Positions 11,067-23,574 of a stretch of 64,000 nt of DNA are shown here, piece after piece. Made by a program: the position numbers and the translations under genes. Within the stretch, counting starts at the first letter, position 1, and each line of letters opens with the position of its first letter. The notes below the pieces were generated by a model that saw only the letters and a list, made by a program, of their open reading frames with translations, ran no database searches and was not told the origin of the DNA. Origin of the DNA: Parietaria judaica (lineage: Eukaryota; Streptophyta; Magnoliopsida; Rosales; Urticaceae). The stretch lies in assembly GCA_954871525.1 (NCBI GenBank), contig OX940864.1:19524001-19588000 (forward strand), written 5' to 3'.

Positions 11067-14000
11067 TGTTGGGGGGTATTTTTGTAAACAACATTAATAA
11101 AAGAAATATTATTTAAATAATCATTTCTTTATTAATTAAATCATCTTTAACACCAAAATGCCCTCCGGAGGTTCGTTTTCGCAAAACAAAGTGTCCCGGT
11201 GTTCTTAAAAATATAAAAACACCCAAAAACGACATAAAATTTATGAAAAACAGACTTGGGCGTGTTGGGGAGCAAAAAACACCTCGGAGCACTTTTGTGG
11301 GACCCACGAGGTGCAGCCCCCTCCCAGATCACGCCACGTGGCAGGGAGATCATCATCCAGCCCCTGCCACACGCCCCATACGCTCCTCGCCACCTCAGCG
11401 CCCACTTGTGGGCTGCTTTTTGTTGATCGCCACGTGTAGGGCCACGATAGGCCCTACTTTTGCACACCGATCACAAAAGGCGCGCGTGTGGGCGCGTGGC
11501 AGCTCCGATTGGCGATCTGACGGCGGCGATGAATCCGTCTTGTCCTTGTTAGGCATGTTGCCCTTAAACAATGTTTATTTACCCATTGTAAAAGTTTATG
11601 ACATCACTCTTAATAAAGAAGGCACTTATTATGATAATCTTTTCTATAGTTACTTTGTGTATAATCGAATGTTTATCCATAGTTCATAATGGAATGCAAT
11701 TGCAATCTATCCATCACACCAGAGTCAATGTGAGGAAGAATTGATAGATGCAATAAATGAACTTAAATGTATCCGTGACTTAATTAAGCGGGTGTGAGCC
11801 TCTTAATTGATAAAGTCATTAATGCGACTAAATGGAGAAAATCCTATTCTGGATAGATATGTGTGTCATACCCATTAAGTGCATTAAGTACGAAGTGTCG
11901 TCGTACTGGATAGGACTTGACTAAGTTCTGAAAGTTGCTCAACTAAGACCGTCACTGACAACTTTGAACTAAGTCGTAAAAGATGATCAAATAGTAATTA
12001 ATCTAAATCCTGAGGTGATCTTGAACCCCGACTGTTAGCTTGATTGTTCTTTGATTTGCTAGTTAAAGAACACAACATAACGCTGTTCCCAAAGCCGCTA
12101 TATTGGGAACATGATAGTCGACAGGGAAGGGTAGCTCGATCACAGATATGGATATCACATAGCTTTTTACTAAGTCAAGATGATTCCCGGAATTGTCGGT
12201 CGTGAGAAGTAGTACGGGACTCATGCGCAGCTTACGCCTCGAAATCGTAAGTGAGTCATCTACAATACCACCGATGGAATTCAGGAAGAAAAGCACTGAG
12301 GGGCAAAACGGTAAAACGCCTGCTCAAGTGTGAATCATCAAGTGAAAGATTAATCACTGGAATTTGATTATATCACTGGACACCTTAAGATATAAGGAAT
12401 ATAATATTCACATCACTAAAGAGTTCAGCTTCGGGTTTTTAGTGGAGTAACACCGGAGTTAACGGAGTAATCCGTTGAAGCTTAAGTAATGTGGGTCCAT
12501 GGTCCCCAGGATAGCTCTGTAAAGGACTAATCGTACAATTAGGATATTTTTTATTCTAATTTATGATAGAACAATTGAAACTGAAACTTGTGTCAAGTTT
12601 TGGAAAGTTTCAAAAAGTTGCGGCAAAAGTACCTAAAGTTTGCCTAAAAAATAGCTGATCGTATAAAGTCAAAACTGGAATATATTGTCAACATAAATTT
12701 TGTAGAAAATTTAATTCTAAGAGTTTTTACTTCTATGATTTTATGTGTAAAATCAACGGAGAAAAAGATATGAATTATATATCATAACAAGAGGTTATGT
12801 TAATTCATGAGAATTGTTTAAAGATAAAATTAATGGACTAGGTCCATTGGGTTTAATATTAGCTTATTTTGAGAGAGGGATTTAGACCAAGCCTTGGTGG
12901 TTAAGCCCACTAGGTATTTTCCTTATCATATTTTATTAAAAGATTAATTATGTTAATTATCATGATAAACATATAAGGTAAGATTTGAATAATGGAAATT
13001 ACCAAGCTTGGTGACCAAGCATGAGTTGGCGATTTTGAGCATGAGGAGAAATCGAAAATTGTATGTTATGGTAATTTAAGATATTAATTAATCATATACA
13101 AATATGGTATTAATCTAAATTAAATAAATAAGAATCATATCATGAATATTAGTTGTGCATGAATCATAAGAACTTGATTTGCAAGTTTTAAATAAAGATT
13201 CATAATGCATGAGAATTAATATTGAGTAATTCATGACATTATTTAATTGGTAGGTTATTTACAAATAAGGAAAGGATGATAAAACATATGTTACCTATTT
13301 TGATTTAATTGGAATTAATTTTTGATTAAAATTGGAGCTAGAAATCGCATATACCTATTCATGGAATGGGATTGGATTTCTTGGTATTTATTTTAATTAA
13401 AGAAAATGTATTCCTTTGATTAAAAATATGAGAAAATCGTTTTCTACCTATTATGGTAGGTATTTGATTTTCATGATACATATTTAAATCATATAAAATC
13501 AAACCCTAAGTATTTCTACTCATCAATTTTTGATTCCTATAGTAAATGGGAAGGTTGGAAATTGATTTGTAATATTCAATAATTAATATGTTTTATTCAC
13601 CCAAAATTGGAAACTATGTGTGCATGCCTTTTACTATAAATACAAGGCTTAGGCATCACATTTCCACACCTCTCTCACAAGCCAAAATCGAGCTCTCTCT
13701 CTAGAAGCTCTCGAATTCTCTCTCTCCCTCTCTAGAAATCGGCCAAGCTAGAAAGCAACGAAGTTCCGTCGACGAAGCCCACGCTTTGTGTACGAGAAGG
13801 TTCAAGAGAATATCCCGGAAGGCTTTGGGAGTTTCCTTGGCGTTTTAGAAGTCGTGCGGAAGCTCTGCTCAACCTCCGTAGGCGTTTTCTCAAAGGTCGG
13901 CGGAAGCTCTGCCCAAATTCAGAAGAGCAATGGAAGTCATCGTGTGATAATAGGTACGACCATATGCATTGGGTAAATAAATGCAAAACCATTTTATTTC

Positions 14001-15417
14001 TTATTTATTTCCTTTTACTAGAATTAATAATCACGTGTTTGAATAAATAACTAATTACTTAACCGATCGAATCTCCGTTATCTTGGTGCTCGATTCTAGA
14101 AAAAGGAAGTAACTCCAGAAAGTGTAAAATGGGCATTTCCGTGTAAAACAAATTTTTAAAGGTTACCCCGATGGATCGAGGGCCCATCCCGAGATATGAC
14201 GGAGGGGACGTTAATATTTCCCTTACAGTCCTGAGGATCAAAATGCATATATTATTTTGCTCGGGGGCCTCCCAGAACTATATTTTATTGCACTTAGACC
14301 CCTGGATCCTATTATAAATAGGAGCTCAATTCAGTTATAATGGTATGACTTCGAAACTCATCGAAATTCACTCGAGTTCTCTCTATTCTCTCTCTCTACC
14401 CCCGATATACTCGCCTCCCCTCAAACATCGTCCTAATGTTGAGCGTCGGAGGTGAATCAGGGGGTAACCCCCCCCCCCCCCCCCCTCTGACCTCGAGTGT
14501 TGTCTTTTTCAGGTCCGAGAAGTGAGGAATTTACAAAAAGCGGAAGCCCTGGGGAAATTCCTACACGGTTTACGACCCTCCTGATAGGTTCTGTTCCGTC
14601 TTGTGTTTGGTCTATCTCTCTGTCCATTGTGCGGCAGGGCGGATAGCCCAGGGACAAGCGTCTGGACCCACTATTCAGGCCGCGGGGGAAAACCTAGGGG
14701 AATTTCTTTAAGATCTGGAGGGCTGAGGGACCACTCTGAGAGGAACCCCTAGAGAAGATCCTGGAAAGGTTCGAGACCCCACATGTCCTTGTTCTGAGCT
14801 CTGCGCGGCCTAAGTTCTGTCTCCTAGTCCCCGTATCTACTAGAGATACCGCGACTCTGCGGGCAGTTCTAGCCCGAACCAGAACAAGCAGTTAGAGAAT
14901 CTAACCTCCCAGGGTTCACTTTCTGGTCAAACGCACTCCCCCATTCGCTGGCTCCCCCGATCTGTGTGGCCTCCGAACCTGTAACCCCGGCCTAATCCAT
15001 TCCTGACCCTGTGGTAACAGGTAGTGAGTGACCCGGATCGCCCGGACCCCGAACGGAAATGAGACTTTTGACCTTGGAAGTGCCAGAGACACCTACTCAG
15101 GGTCCCCACACCAGCCAACTAAAAACCTCACCCTGAAGTCAACGACAACCACCCCAAGGTCAACGATATCCCGTCGGGGGCCAAACGAGGAGAGAGGCAA
15201 AATCTGTCATCTCAAGAATAACGGTTCCTACCACCGTGCTCATGCGGGGACAGTGACGTCATCACCAGCCATCGCGACCAGACGTCCCTACAACAAGGCC
15301 AACCAAGGCCCATCAAAAATCAACAATAGCCCGCTAAGTCAACCATACGACATTGGACCCGGCCCAATTCCAGCGATTGGGCCGCTTTAGTGTTTGATTC
15401 AAAAAACGGCATCAACA
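11067..15417. mobile_element. LTR-retrotransposon-like block without coding sequence
   Basis: The block starts TGTTGGGG and ends CATCAACA, giving TGTTG/CAACA inverted tips. Flanks agtag and ggtag match at four of five bases. Inside are two promoter-like stretches: CTATAAATA near 13636 followed by CT-rich leader DNA, and TATAAATAG near 14313 followed by CT-rich DNA. A segment starting near 11547 also looks like the start of another LTR. No gag or pol frame is seen. It may be a very long solo LTR, a large retrotransposon derivative, or two nested pieces. Confidence 0.4.
14468..14485. repeat. Poly(C) run of 18
   Basis: GGGGG-TAA precedes 18 consecutive C, a local G/C hairpin candidate. Run length at such sites is often unreliable in assemblies. 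Confidence 0.85.
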
Positions 15418-15422
15418 GGTAG

Positions 15423-16656
15423 TATTTAATGGTAATAAATCTTGTGGACATTTTTTAAGAGGTTTGGATTCAATAACGGTCTATAAATTTTTTATTACGA
15501 TCGATACATCTGTTATCCGTGATTATGTAGTCTCTAATGTAATAACGGACATAAGTTAATTATTTTTTGTTATATCCAGAGGAATTTATATATGGAAACT
15601 GGTTAAGTAGATCTAAAAAGGACAATTGAATTAATTGGAAACCAAGTTTAACAACTAAGATTTTCACAGGAATGGCATGTGAAATGTACATAATGTTCAA
15701 CGGGAATCAGCGTCCAAATTTGAATTTTCAATTTGCAGCGAAACAGAGTGACGTTTTTTGTGATCAAAACTTTTAACACTACATTCATATTGTTTCCATT
15801 CCATGCCGAACTAAGTTATATGTAAACGTACATATTTCTTAATGCATTAGCTAATATTCGCAAAGAAAACATTTTTTAGCTTAAACGCGAGTAAGATACC
15901 AAAACGACACCAAGAAATAAGAAGCTTCACGGGTAGAATTTTATCATTTATTTTAGTACATGTATCTAATGTGTGACATGATAGATATAAAGTTACATGA
16001 ATGAATAAACAGCAATATAATAATACAAAAAGATTAATTTTCTCCTTTCGATCGAAGGCCTTCGGCCGAATCTTCATTCATACAACGTGCCATCACAACC
16101 ACATTTGAACCTTTCATCAGCATAAATGATGAGATTATAATTATGCGAAGAAATGATATGAAAAAAAAAAACCAACATTAATCATATTAGATAGATATGC
16201 AACAGATATATATTTTCGAGGACATAGAAGTCTAAAACGACAATAAGTAAACAGTTTAAAATGAAAAAGAAAAAATGACAACACGGGAATTACACTGACT
16301 CGTGGTTGAAAAATTACACTGAAAATTTCCAAAGCAACGCATAAATATATGAAAAAAAATATACGCTTGAGCAAAACAGAAAATAATCAATAATATTACG
16401 AGACGTAAATTTTAAATATAATACTAAATTATTTTTCTTGTAATTACCATTATATACCCTAAAAACACTTTCTAGGTTCCATACACAATTTTAATGACAA
16501 CTCGTTCGCAAACCTACCACTATTATAAACATAATATGTATCTTAGTTATAAAATTGACGCATAACACTCCACGAGGAAATGAGAGAAAACCACTGTCTT
16601 AGCTCGCAGTTTTCAACCGAGAAGTTTGACCGTCACCTAAAACGTAACTCTAAACC
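15423..16656. other. Intergenic DNA and 3' flank of the cystatin-like gene
   Basis: AT-rich, with scattered aaaacgaca words near 15900 and 16230. No coding block or repeat array was recognised. The part near 16600 should contain the 3' untranslated region of the minus-strand gene that follows. Confidence 0.5.
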
Positions 16657-19600
16657 CTAATTTTGAGGATAAAGCCTCAACTTTGTCAAAGGGTAGTGCA
16701 GGGCACGCCTAACGAATTTCACTTTCGTTTTTGGGTGCGCCGTAAAGGGGAAGTCTTCAACAACCTTAGCTTCATAGAACTCTCCGTCTGATGCCTCAAT
16801 GGTCAGGAAGAACGTGAAGACCGCGGAATTTACCTTCACGAGCCTCTTTAACTCCAACTTCCCTCCCTAATTAATTACAAGCAAAAGTCATATGAATAGG
16901 CAAAAAAAAAAAAAAAACTCTATAATTGTTATGGAAGATAGGGCATAATCACAACGTTACCTTTAGTGTGTTCCACGTATCCAGCGCAAATCTTGCAAAT
17001 TCATTTGCTTCTGGACTTTGATTGCACAAGGTGCCAAGACTTTTGAAAGGGAGGTAGGGGCATAATTTTGCTATACTGCCAGCGTAGAAACCCTATAATC
17101 ATAGCCATAAACCGTGCAAATTGGTAATACGAATTCACGCCTATTGCTTAAATATAATTATGTGGTTAGAGATAAGAATAAACAACGTTACCTCAGTTTG
17201 AGCAATAACATCGTCATATTTCTTCTGTGCAGTTTGCTTCATAACTTCACCATAGATAAAGGACAACATTAGATACAGTTACTAAGCTTAACACACACAA
17301 AAAAAGACTGAAAAGTTTCGGTTAAATCTCAAAATTTTATCATTCCAAATTGAATCAAATAAAAAGAGTGTTAATATAGATTGAACATAATAGTACCTTG
17401 GTATGGATTAAAGCCATATAGCAGTACTCCTGGTGAGTTGATTAAGTCTGTTGAAAAAAATGTTTCTTGTTAAGGACAATGTGAGAAGCGAAATCTAATT
17501 GATAAAATTGAGAATACAAAGCTTGGACAACGAAAGGTTAACAATCAGCCTGTCAAAAACTGGTCCGAACAACCGTGAATTATATAATGTAAGGGAAACA
17601 GGAGAAAAAACAAAACAAAAACACCAACCGACCTTCAGCAGATTTTGGAGCCTCATCTGGCGGGATCGGAAGGCCTGGAAAAAGTGACGATACTCCTTAG
17701 AAAATGAAATCATTGGCGGAAAAAAAAACTTGCGAAAAATCAATTCATAAAAAAAAGCTAACTGAGCATAATTAAATAAGAAATTTTTTACCATAATCTT
17801 CAGGCGACAATGGAGCAAAATCAGATTCCGAACACGTCGATGTGCCTGTCGTAGGAATACCATCTATTGGTGAAACAAAGAGCAATTCAAGGGTCACGAA
17901 CAATCTATGACTGAAACGAAAACGAAAAAGAACATGATCGATGTAATTACTTATTACTAGAACGGTACCTGGAAGCAGTCCTGCATTATAACTTCGCGGG
18001 GGATAATGTACCGCAGGCCTGATGAACACCAACTCCGGATCATAATATGGGGCGTGATCATGAACTTTGGCTTCATAGAACTTTCCATTAGAAGCCTCGA
18101 TGGTCAACCAATACATGACGTCAAATTTGACCAGTCCATTCACTCTCACAAGCCTCACCAACTTGAGCTCCTCTCCCTGATTAATCGAAAGCAAGACAGA
18201 TTCCAAAATCATCACAAAAGGTTCAAGAGTTGTGTTCAAGAGCGAAAGATCACGCAGAATACATTTATTAGGAGTTAAAAAGAAATTTCTACCTTCTCTT
18301 GGTTCAACTGCTCGAGTGCAAATTTTGCGCAACTGATCGTGTCCTCGTCGTCATTGCTGAAGTTCTTAACCGAGCCACGTAGGGGACCCTTAAATTTCTC
18401 CAAACTACCCATGAAGAAACCCTGCATAATTCATAACAAAATACATGTAAATTATCGCATAATAAATAAGAATAGCCCATAGAGTTCATTTCATTCCTAA
18501 GTTATAAGAACTAATTTTCAAAAGATGGGCATTTAAAGGAAACAGAACTAGTTGGTCTCATCTTAGTTAGGCACAACGTTTGTAATTTAGTTTCTCCCTA
18601 AGACTTGACACACGAATTCTTATTACCCGTGATTACAGTGCAGCTGAAGATTTTAAAAGAGATTTACGCAATACAAAAATAATTATACTTTTAGGGATAA
18701 GCACGTAAAAACATACCTCAGTAGCTTTCAAAACACCATAATACTCCTCCTTTAAAGCATCCTTCAAAGCTACATCACAAACAAGCGAAAGATTAAAGCT
18801 AAACATGGATTTTTTTTGATAAATTTAAATAAAGAACACACTTTCGTCTTAAAATGGAGATAAGAAAGCTGTAGAGCGTACAGTACCTTTATATTCATGA
18901 TATGCTTTGATAGAGATTGTCAGAAGGCCTGGAAAAAGACTTGTTAGTGAGACGGTAATATGCAAAGTATAATGAATCAGTATTGAAAGCATAATTCATT
19001 ACTAATAGTTGGTGCAATAATGCTTCTAATCAGTAACAGTGGGTGCACAACTGAAAGAGACATAAAAATATACAATGCAATACTTAAGGCAGTCTTATTC
19101 CTTTTAGGAACTCGAAAAAGTATTGTATAATATAATAGAAAGTAAAAAAAAAAAAAAAAAAAACCAACCTTGATACTGTTTTTCGTGATAGGAATTAGCT
19201 TTCCATGGCCTATGACCTGGAAAAAGCAATGCTTCTCGTTAGTATTCTTCTTCGAAATACGCGCTGCGTATTATTCACAACACAAGAAGTTCACAATTTT
19301 ACACGATCGAATTCATAACCCCAGGGTACACTTACTTGTATGGCTTGCACGTAGCAACGCTAGTTCGCGACGCGCGTCTTGCTCGTTCCAGGCACTCGGC
19401 CTCTTCTGTTGGTGGCAATCGAGATTGGTAAACTCCAAAGGCAACTTAGCTGTTCCAATTAGAAAAACACAGCCCTAGGTCAATTGCTACAGAAATTACA
19501 ATTAAGGAAATTTTCAGCGAAATCGGGTACCATCAGATCGCCATCTCCGCTTATGTTCTCGCGGTTTGGTGGTTGAGCAGCAGGCTTTAAATACCACTCC

Positions 19601-19967
19601 CAAGGTGCTTTGCAGCCCTTGGGCATCTCCTCTTGGCAGTCAACCTCCATAACCTTGGGCATCTCCTCTTGGCAGTCAACCTCCATAGGCTCTATTCCAC
19701 TTAGAAAAATGTCTACAATACACAGCCCAAGGTCAATTGAAATAGAAATTACAATTAAGGATATTTTCAGCAAAATCGGTTACCCCACAGATCTTCATCT
19801 CCGCTCATGTTCTCGCGGTGTAGTGGTTCAGCAGGATTTAAAAAAATCCACTCCCCTGGATAGCCCTTGAGCATCTACTCATCGTAAATTACCGCAGTAG
19901 GCTCCGTAGCTATTCCTATACCCTTGCAGTCTCCATCTTCGGTCAGGGTGCTTTCCTCGGAATTCAT
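16657..19967 (-). CDS. Two-module cystatin-like protein, 14 exons
   Basis: Exons on the minus strand: 19967-19784, 19712-19531, 19444-19336, 19216-19169, 18928-18887, 18769-18717, 18421-18293, 18176-17969, 17863-17792, 17674-17633, 17447-17397, 17244-17192, 17092-16961, 16866-16657. Every junction is GT-AG and all phases agree, giving 504 codons. Two modules each read G-F-(F/Y)-x-G-S, then a CAKFALEQLN or FARFALDTWN block, then LTIEAS(N/D)G(K/E)FYEAKV. The FAL block fits the plant cystatin signature LARFAVxxxN and the YEAKV strand fits the cystatin core. The QxVxG inhibitory loop is absent from both modules, so protease inhibition is doubtful. Exon 1 has an in-frame TAG (19877-19875) directly followed by ATG; from there 473 residues are open. 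Function is unknown. Confidence 0.72.
19531..19967 (-). repeat. Duplicated exon plus intron inside the cystatin-like gene
   Basis: Exons 1 and 2 share the block ENMSGDEDL / ENISGDGDL and a preceding EWxxLxPA segment, and the introns after them begin with similar sequence (cgattttgctgaaaat / cgatttcgctgaaaat). Exon 2 also carries a 36-bp internal tandem copy encoding MEVDCQEEMPK twice. This indicates segmental exon duplication followed by divergence. Confidence 0.75.
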
Positions 19968-20345
19968 CTAGTGACACAAAAAGCGAGTATTGCAAGTTAT
20001 GTCAAAATCACTACAAGCATCGGGAATCACCTAGTGCCTACAACTTTTTTTCGAAATTCAGCTCAAGCTCTACACAGTTACAAAAAATTGACAATCCTAA
20101 CCCATCATAGTCAACCAATTTCTAATTTCATACATGATAACTAATGAATCTAACAGTCATTTAAATTTATATTCTATTCATTGCTGCATATCATCAAACA
20201 GATTGTGTGCATTTCAAAATCAAAATGCCTTAACCCAAACATACCCATCCCAAAATCCTTAATCCTCTGTAAGCAAATCACCAACCTGTAATACTACCCA
20301 AAAAACGCACGCTAACAAACAAAGAAGAAGAAACTATCACCAACC
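19968..20345 (-). other. 5' untranslated intron of the cystatin-like gene
   Basis: On the minus strand ATTACAG|GTTGGTGA at 20345 is a donor, and TGTCACTAG directly before the ATG is an acceptor. The 15-base donor context recurs 59 bp downstream (20278-20292), a possible alternative donor with exon end at 20286. Confidence 0.55.
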
Positions 20346-20805
20346 TGTAATTCGTAGTGGTGCAGTGGTGTCAGAGACGAAGTCAAGAGCGTCGCTGTGG
20401 GTCGTCGGAGTCGAAGAGAGGGTTGATCGTGAGAGCTGATAGAGAGAGAGAGAGAGAGAGCGCTTGGTCGGCGTTGTGTGCAAGCAATTTCGTCGGGCGA
20501 GTTCGTTAATGGATTCGGCGAGGACGAAGCTGTTTAAGGAAGTGCGAGTTCCTTAGCGCACAAACTAGGAATGTCGTTCCATAATCAAACGACAATTAAT
20601 CCTTATCTTATCTAAACGACAATTATAGATCCACCAAGTTTTAAATTAATCCTTTTCTCTTTCTCATTCGAATCTGCCCTCGCGTTTCTCTCACTCACGC
20701 CCCTTTCTCTCTCTCCTCTATTCGCCGTTCGCCGACTGCCCTCTTCTTCAATCCTCCACAAATCGCCGCCACTCTCCGATCTCCGAGCAAATCCTCCCTC
20801 CGGCG
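20346..20805. promoter_or_regulatory. Shared head-to-head promoter region of cystatin-like gene and AspRS
   Basis: Less than about 460 bp separates the minus-strand 5' untranslated exon from the AspRS start codon. It includes a GA run near 20443-20460, two AAACGACAATTA words near 20587 and 20615, and CT-rich AspRS leader DNA. No clear TATA box was picked. Bidirectional use is inferred from the layout. Confidence 0.5.
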
Positions 20806-23574
20806 ATGGCATCCGCCGAGAAACCAGTGGCCGACCCGCCAGTTCCGGCGGAGGAAGAGTCGAAGTCCATCAGCAAGAAGGCTGCCAAGAAGGAAGCCGC
20901 GAAGCTCGAGAAGCTGCGCCTCCGCGAGGAAGCCGCGTCCGCCGCCGCTCCCGTCGCCGCTGATCCCCTGGCGGAGAATTACGGCGACCTTTCGCTCAGC
21001 GACCTGAATGTCGCCTGGAACGACCGGGAATGGACCGAGCTCGCCGCGCTCGACGAGGCGCTGCTCGGCCAGCACGTGCTTCTACGCGCGCGAGCGCAGA
21101 CGGTCCGTCCCGTCAGCAAGAAAATGGCGTTCTTGTTGCTGAGGGACTCTGGCTCGACCGTGCAGTGCGTCGTCTCGGTTGCTCCCGAGCTCGTCAGCCC
21201 TCAGATGGTTAAGTTTATCACCGGATTGAGCCGCGAGTCGATCGTCGATGTCGAAGGGATCGTTTCGGCTCCTAAGGACGCCATTAAGGGAGCTTCACAA
21301 CAGGTATAACGTTGGAATTGGAACGGTTGGAGATTTCTTTCGCTGACATTTTTGCAATTTGTGTTGCAGGTGGAGGTTCAAGTTAGGAAATTGTACTGCG
21401 TCCACAGGGCCATCCCTGTCCTTCCGATCAGCGTCGAAGACGCCTCGCGAAGCGAGGCGGAAATCGAAAGCGCGCTGCAGGTAACGGTTTCAATACCTTT
21501 TTTTATTTAATCACAAAATTGGTGGATTAATCTCATCAAAGCTGGTGGATTGTAGGCTGGAGAACAGCTTGTTCGTGTCAACCAAGACACGCGCTTGAAC
21601 AACCGAGTTCTTGACCTTCGAACCCTTGCACATCAAGGGATATTCCGCATTCAGTGCCAAGTTGAAAATGTGAGTTTCGTCGTCTATTCAATAGAAATGT
21701 CAACTTGATACATGTGTTTTCACATTGGATCATTTCAAAAAAGTATAAACTTGTGAATCCGAGTATATTTATGAATTTTTGGCATCTCCGAGCAGATATT
21801 CAGGCAATTCTTGGTCAGTAAAGGCTTTGTGGGAATTCATACGCCAAAGATAATTGCTGGTTCGAGTGAAGGTGGTGCTTCCGTTTTTCGACTGGACTAC
21901 AAAGGAACACCCGCTTGCCTCGCGCAATCACCTCAGCTCCACAAGCAAATGGCAATATGCGGTGATTTTGGTCGTGTTTTCGAAATTGGTGCTGTATATA
22001 GAGCAGAAGACTCTTTTACTCATAGGCACTTATGTGAGTTTATTGGCCTTGATGTTGAGATGGCAATCAAGAAGGGTTACTTTGAGGTAGAGTATATCTT
22101 TTTGGGCTTCTTTTCCGAGGACTTTACTCGTGAGCTGCGTAATGGCCCATAAAATGAGATTTAATAATTTTTCTTATTTTTTCAGGTGATGGACATTGTC
22201 GACGGTTTATTTGTGGCAATGTTTGACAGCTTGAATCAGGATTGTAAGAAAGAGCTTGAAGCTGTCGGGAGGCAATATCCATTTGAGCCGTTGAAGGTCA
22301 TTACTCAACTTTTATGGAGGCTTTGTATGTGATCTGTTTCAATAATTGTCACCGAGATCAGCGTAATATTTAAATCTTAATCTTAATGTTGTATTATGCA
22401 TTTGATTTGCAGTACCTTAGGAAAACTCTTCGGCTTACTTTTGAAGAAGGGGTTCAAATGCTCAAAGTAAGTAGTTCGGCTCGTTTTCTTTTTCCGTATA
22501 ACCTTCTCTCTACTAATAGAATGAAATCCTTGCCGAGCTTTGAGACTAATATAACTTTTCTTTTCCTTACTTGAATGTATAGGATGTTGGTGTGGAAGTT
22601 GATCCGCTGGGGGACTTGAACACAGAGACCGAAAGAAAATTAGGCCAACTAGTTCTGGAGAAGTAATGTTCGATTCATAGGCCTTGTAGTCTAATCAAGT
22701 GCTTAATAAGTCTGAACTGTTTCTTAATGGCTTATAGGTATGGCACCGAGTTTTACATACTTCATCGCTATCCCTTGGCTGTTCGGCCGTTCTACACAAT
22801 GCCTTGCAATGACAATTCAAATTACAGCAATTCATTTGACGTCTTCATTCGAGGTAAATACATGATTTTTATTGGACGCTTAAAAATTGTGTGTATTTTT
22901 TGTTGTTCTTTTTGCTTATGAGGACTGCTTTTAGGCGAGTGCAAGCAACTCTTAGACTCGTATTATTATGTCATTAATAAAGGGCGTCTAAGCCTGTATA
23001 AGGTGTTCACTGATAGGGTTAGCTATCATATTTGATTAGTGGAACTTTTTATTGAATCATTGAGAGCGTTCTCCTAGTCAAAACACTCGCTTAGATACCG
23101 GAGTATGTTTATCAATAAAGTGGTCCCTGAGTATCCTGGATTTCTAACTGATATGAATTTCTCTCGCTCAGGTGAGGAGATAATTTCTGGAGCTCAGCGT
23201 ATCCACGTGCCAGAGGTCTTGGCCGAGCGTGCTAAGTCGTGTGGAATTGATGTGTTGACAATATCGTCATACATCGATTCTTTCAGGTATTCTGTTTCAC
23301 CCATTCCCTTCTTTTGTCTAAACATGCTTTACAAATCAGTCTCTGGGTTATTGTTCTGAAATCATCAGTCTAGATTTTGAGTACAGTAGTTATTTGCAGT
23401 AATGATGGTTTTCATATCAATATCTCATTTTATAAATACCACGACAGATACGGTACGCCTCCCCATGGAGGATTTGGCGTGGGGCTGGAGCGTGTGGTTA
23501 TGCTCTTCTGCGGCCTGAACAATATCCGAAAAACGTCCATGTTCCCCCGCGACCCGCTTAGAGTTGCCCCTTGA
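20806..23574 (+). CDS. Cytosolic aspartate--tRNA ligase (AspRS)
   Basis: Charges tRNA-Asp with aspartate for cytosolic translation. Ten exons: 20806-21303, 21370-21480, 21556-21669, 21796-22086, 22186-22296, 22413-22466, 22583-22662, 22738-22853, 23172-23286, 23448-23574. All introns are GT-AG and phases agree, giving 538 residues, close to the plant cytosolic enzyme. A Lys/Ala-rich extension (about residues 22-45), typical of eukaryotic AspRS, precedes the OB-fold anticodon domain (about 80-200). Class II motif 2 is [20 protein letters not shown] (about 301-320), and motif 3 contains [12 protein letters not shown] (about 505-516). The protein ends RVAP, as usual for this enzyme. The Arabidopsis relative IBI1 also acts as receptor for the priming compound BABA. 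No lesion is visible. Confidence 0.97.

Noticed and set aside
11243..11689. 148-codon plus-strand frame
   Set aside because: Low-complexity, GC-rich part of the LTR-like block, no domain and no splice support.
16657..20345. Calling the cystatin-like gene a plain pseudogene
   Set aside because: All 13 introns keep GT-AG sites and agreeing phases; one TAG followed by ATG is not enough to discard it.
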